Assembly (NCBI GenBank): GCA_913042885.1
Contig: CAJWLW010000262.1
Span: forward strand, 1-6,971
Length of the DNA stretch: 6,971 nucleotides
From: an uncultured Lentisphaeria bacterium
GTDB lineage: Bacteria > Verrucomicrobiota > Lentisphaeria > JABSQK01 > CAJWLW01
Direction: 5' to 3'
Shown here: positions 5,438 to 6,971 of the stretch, in pieces
Position numbering within the stretch: position 1 is the stretch's first letter
Layout: each line of letters opens with the position of its first letter
Translations under genes and position numbers: made by a program
Notes under the pieces: generated by a model
What the model saw: the letters and a program-made list of their open reading frames with translations, nothing else
What the model was told of the DNA's origin: nothing
Databases searched by the model: none

Positions 5438-6949
5438 TCTGCTAAACGACAACCACTTCCTTATCAGCCCTGCCACCCGTGGCGTCAGCTTCGTCCGCTT
5501 GTAGAGGCCGGCGCATTTCTTGATTGCTTCCGCCTGGGTCGGGTACGGATGGATGACACTGGCGATCTTGCCCAGCCCGATACCGTGCACGATGCACGTG
5601 GTGATTTCGCTGATCATCTCGCCGGCGTGGCTCGCGACAATCGTCGCACCGACGATTTTGTCCGTGCCCCTGCGGCAGTGGATTTTCACGAAGCCCTCCT
5701 CTTCCCCTTCCGCAATCGCCCGGTGGACGTCGTCGAACGGCGCCGTGTAGGTGTCCAGTTCGATGCCTTGTGCTTTTGCATCGGCTTCGTACATGCCGAC
5801 GTGGGCGATCTCCGGATCCGTGTATGTCGCCCACGGAATAACCAGTCTCGAGAATTTGCTGCGACCCATGAACAGGGCGTTGGCGACGACAATCTGTGCC
5901 GCGGCGTCGGCCGTGTGCGTAAATTTGTAGGGCGTGCAGATGTCACCGGCCGCAAAAATATTCCGGTTCGTCGTTCGCAGCTTGTCGTCGACCTTGACGC
6001 CGGTACCCTCGTCGTACTCGACGCCGACCGTTTCGAGTCCGAGCCCCTGCACGTTGGGCGCCCGCCCGGCACCCGCCAGGATAGCATCGACCTCGACGGT
6101 CTGCGCCTTGCCGCCGATGGTGAAATGAATGACCTTGCCGCTGTCGCCGGACTCGATCCTCTCGATCTTCGCATTCAACGCCAGGCGCAGTCCTTCCCGC
6201 TCCAATGCCCGCCGCAGGATGTCCGCCGCGTCCGGGTCTTCGCGAACGAGGAACTGCGGCATCATCTCGAGAATCGTCACTTCGCTGCCGAAGCGCCGGA
6301 ACGACTGTGCCAGCTCACAGCCGACCGGCCCGCCGCCGATGACCGCCAGGCGTTTCGGCAGCTCGGTCAGATTGAATACCGTTTCGTTGGTCAGGTAGCC
6401 GGCTTCCTCGATGCCCGGGATCGGCGGGCAGATGGCGCGGGCACCGGTCGCGATCACGGCTTTCCTGAACTTCAGCCTGGCACCGCCGACCTCGACCGTG
6501 TTGTTGTCGACAAACCTGCCGTCGCCGATAAAGACGTCGACACCGTGGTCGGTGTAGCGTTGTACCGAGTCGTCGTCGCTGATGGTCGCACGGATGCGGC
6601 GCATTCTCTCCATCACCGCGGCGAAATCGACCTCGACCCCGTCGACCGGCCGCCATCCCAGCTCGCGGGCCCGCAGCATGTCCGAGCGAAACCGCGCCGA
6701 GCGGATCACCGCTTTCGACGGCACGCACCCCACATTGAGGCAGTCGCCCCCCATCAGGTTGCGCTCGATCAACGCCACCTTGCCGCCGAGACCGGCGGTG
6801 ACGATCGACACGATCAATCCGGCGGCACCGCCGCCGATCACCACGAGGTTGTACTTGTCCGCCGGCGTCGGGTTCCGCCAGTCAGCCGGATGCACGTTGT
6901 TCAGCAGCGCCTGATTGTGTTCGTCGAGCGGTGTGATTTCGAATGACAT
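5435..6949 (-). CDS. MerA/Lpd-like FAD-dependent pyridine nucleotide-disulfide oxidoreductase
   Basis: 504-residue flavoprotein of the dihydrolipoamide dehydrogenase / mercuric reductase class. The N-terminal leader (HNQALLNNVHPADWRNP, 11-27) is typical of a MerA-like group often annotated 'mercuric reductase'. The FAD-binding GGGAAG is at 39-44. The redox-active disulfide is Cys70 and Cys75 in GGDCLNVGCVPSK. The second Rossmann motif GGGPVG is at 205-210, and Glu228 at the end of its second strand favours NADH over NADPH. The second FAD motif AAGD is at 333-336, and a dimerisation domain runs from about 368. The C-terminal active-site stretch reads HPYPTQAE (467-474). Tyr469 sits where Lpd has its catalytic His, as in MerA. 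There is no N-terminal heavy-metal-binding domain and no C-terminal vicinal cysteine pair (the protein ends WLSFSR), so true mercury reduction is doubtful. The ATG at 6949 has no visible Shine-Dalgarno sequence. The physiological substrate is unknown. Confidence 0.88.
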   Translation of the reverse strand: MSFEITPLDEHNQALLNNVHPADWRNPTPADKYNLVVIGGGAAGLIVSIVTAGLGGKVALIERNLMGGDCLNVGCVPSKAVIRSARFRSDMLRARELGWRPVDGVEVDFAAVMERMRRIRATISDDDSVQRYTDHGVDVFIGDGRFVDNNTVEVGGARLKFRKAVIATGARAICPPIPGIEEAGYLTNETVFNLTELPKRLAVIGGGPVGCELAQSFRRFGSEVTILEMMPQFLVREDPDAADILRRALEREGLRLALNAKIERIESGDSGKVIHFTIGGKAQTVEVDAILAGAGRAPNVQGLGLETVGVEYDEGTGVKVDDKLRTTNRNIFAAGDICTPYKFTHTADAAAQIVVANALFMGRSKFSRLVIPWATYTDPEIAHVGMYEADAKAQGIELDTYTAPFDDVHRAIAEGEEEGFVKIHCRRGTDKIVGATIVASHAGEMISEITTCIVHGIGLGKIASVIHPYPTQAEAIKKCAGLYKRTKLTPRVAGLIRKWLSFSR

Positions 6950-6950
6950 G

Positions 6951-6971
6951 GCAAAGGTTTCAGGTGTCGGG
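6951..6971 (+). repeat. Heptamer repeats upstream of the flavoenzyme start (cut by window edge)
   Basis: The last 21 nt split into three consecutive units ending in GG: GCAAAGG, TTTCAGG and TGTCGGG. They begin one nt upstream of the flavoenzyme start codon and probably continue beyond the window. The TTTCAGG unit and its flanks repeat the sequence at 5407-5420. Confidence 0.5.

Noticed and set aside
5549..6946. Long plus-strand open frame (465 codons) antisense to the flavoenzyme gene
   Set aside because: Its translation is rich in Arg, Asp and His with no motifs. The minus strand encodes a protein with every expected flavoenzyme motif. Long antisense frames are normal in GC-rich coding DNA.
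1..6971. tRNA or rRNA genes, CRISPR arrays, insertion sequences, toxin-antitoxin pairs
   Set aside because: No transposase or integrase motifs, no spaced identical repeats of CRISPR length, and no RNA gene signatures were seen. Almost the whole window is coding.

Overview
The window is a dense, GC-rich bacterial segment (about 60% GC by eye) with six protein-coding genes, no RNA genes, no recognisable mobile element and no CRISPR array. A Gram-negative proteobacterium is the most likely source. This rests on a lipoprotein signal, a periplasmic-type thioredoxin, a BatA/von Willebrand-type membrane protein, a mercuric-reductase-like flavoenzyme with a recognisable N-terminal leader, and short intergenic heptamer arrays of a kind I associate with gammaproteobacteria. 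The taxonomic placement is inference and is not certain.

Layout. Positions 3-4984 read on the plus strand. First comes the 3' part of a large membrane-anchored BatA-like protein with the tail of a vWA domain, cut by the left edge. It is followed 11 nt later by a HAD-IIA (NagD-like) phosphatase. After a 69-nt spacer made of degenerate 7-bp repeats comes a polytopic GT-C (family 39-like) glycosyltransferase with a cysteine-containing soluble C-terminal domain. After another 84 nt, holding a perfect 9-bp inverted repeat, comes a nucleoredoxin/TlpA-like thioredoxin lipoprotein. From 4985 to the right edge the genes lie on the minus strand: a Lpd/MerA-like FAD-NAD(P) disulfide oxidoreductase (6949 to 5435), then a small three-helix membrane protein of unknown function (5395 to 4985). 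The two strands converge with no gap: the plus-strand stop ends at 4984 and the minus-strand stop begins at 4985.

How the parts may work together. The BatA-like gene and the phosphatase look like one transcript. The glycosyltransferase and lipoprotein may be separate units, since each has a spacer with its own structure. Three neighbouring products act at or outside the cytoplasmic membrane (BatA-like protein, glycosyltransferase, thioredoxin lipoprotein), which suggests an envelope-oriented neighbourhood. No shared pathway can be shown from the sequence.

The most unusual feature outside the genes is a family of degenerate heptamers (roughly NTTNNGG). They fill the spacer before the glycosyltransferase, the spacer between the two minus-strand genes, and the sequence just upstream of the flavoenzyme start. 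All three have the G-rich strand on plus regardless of gene direction. No clearly new enzymatic system was found. The heptamer arrays, the inverted repeat and the extra C-terminal CxxC of the thioredoxin lipoprotein deserve the closest look.
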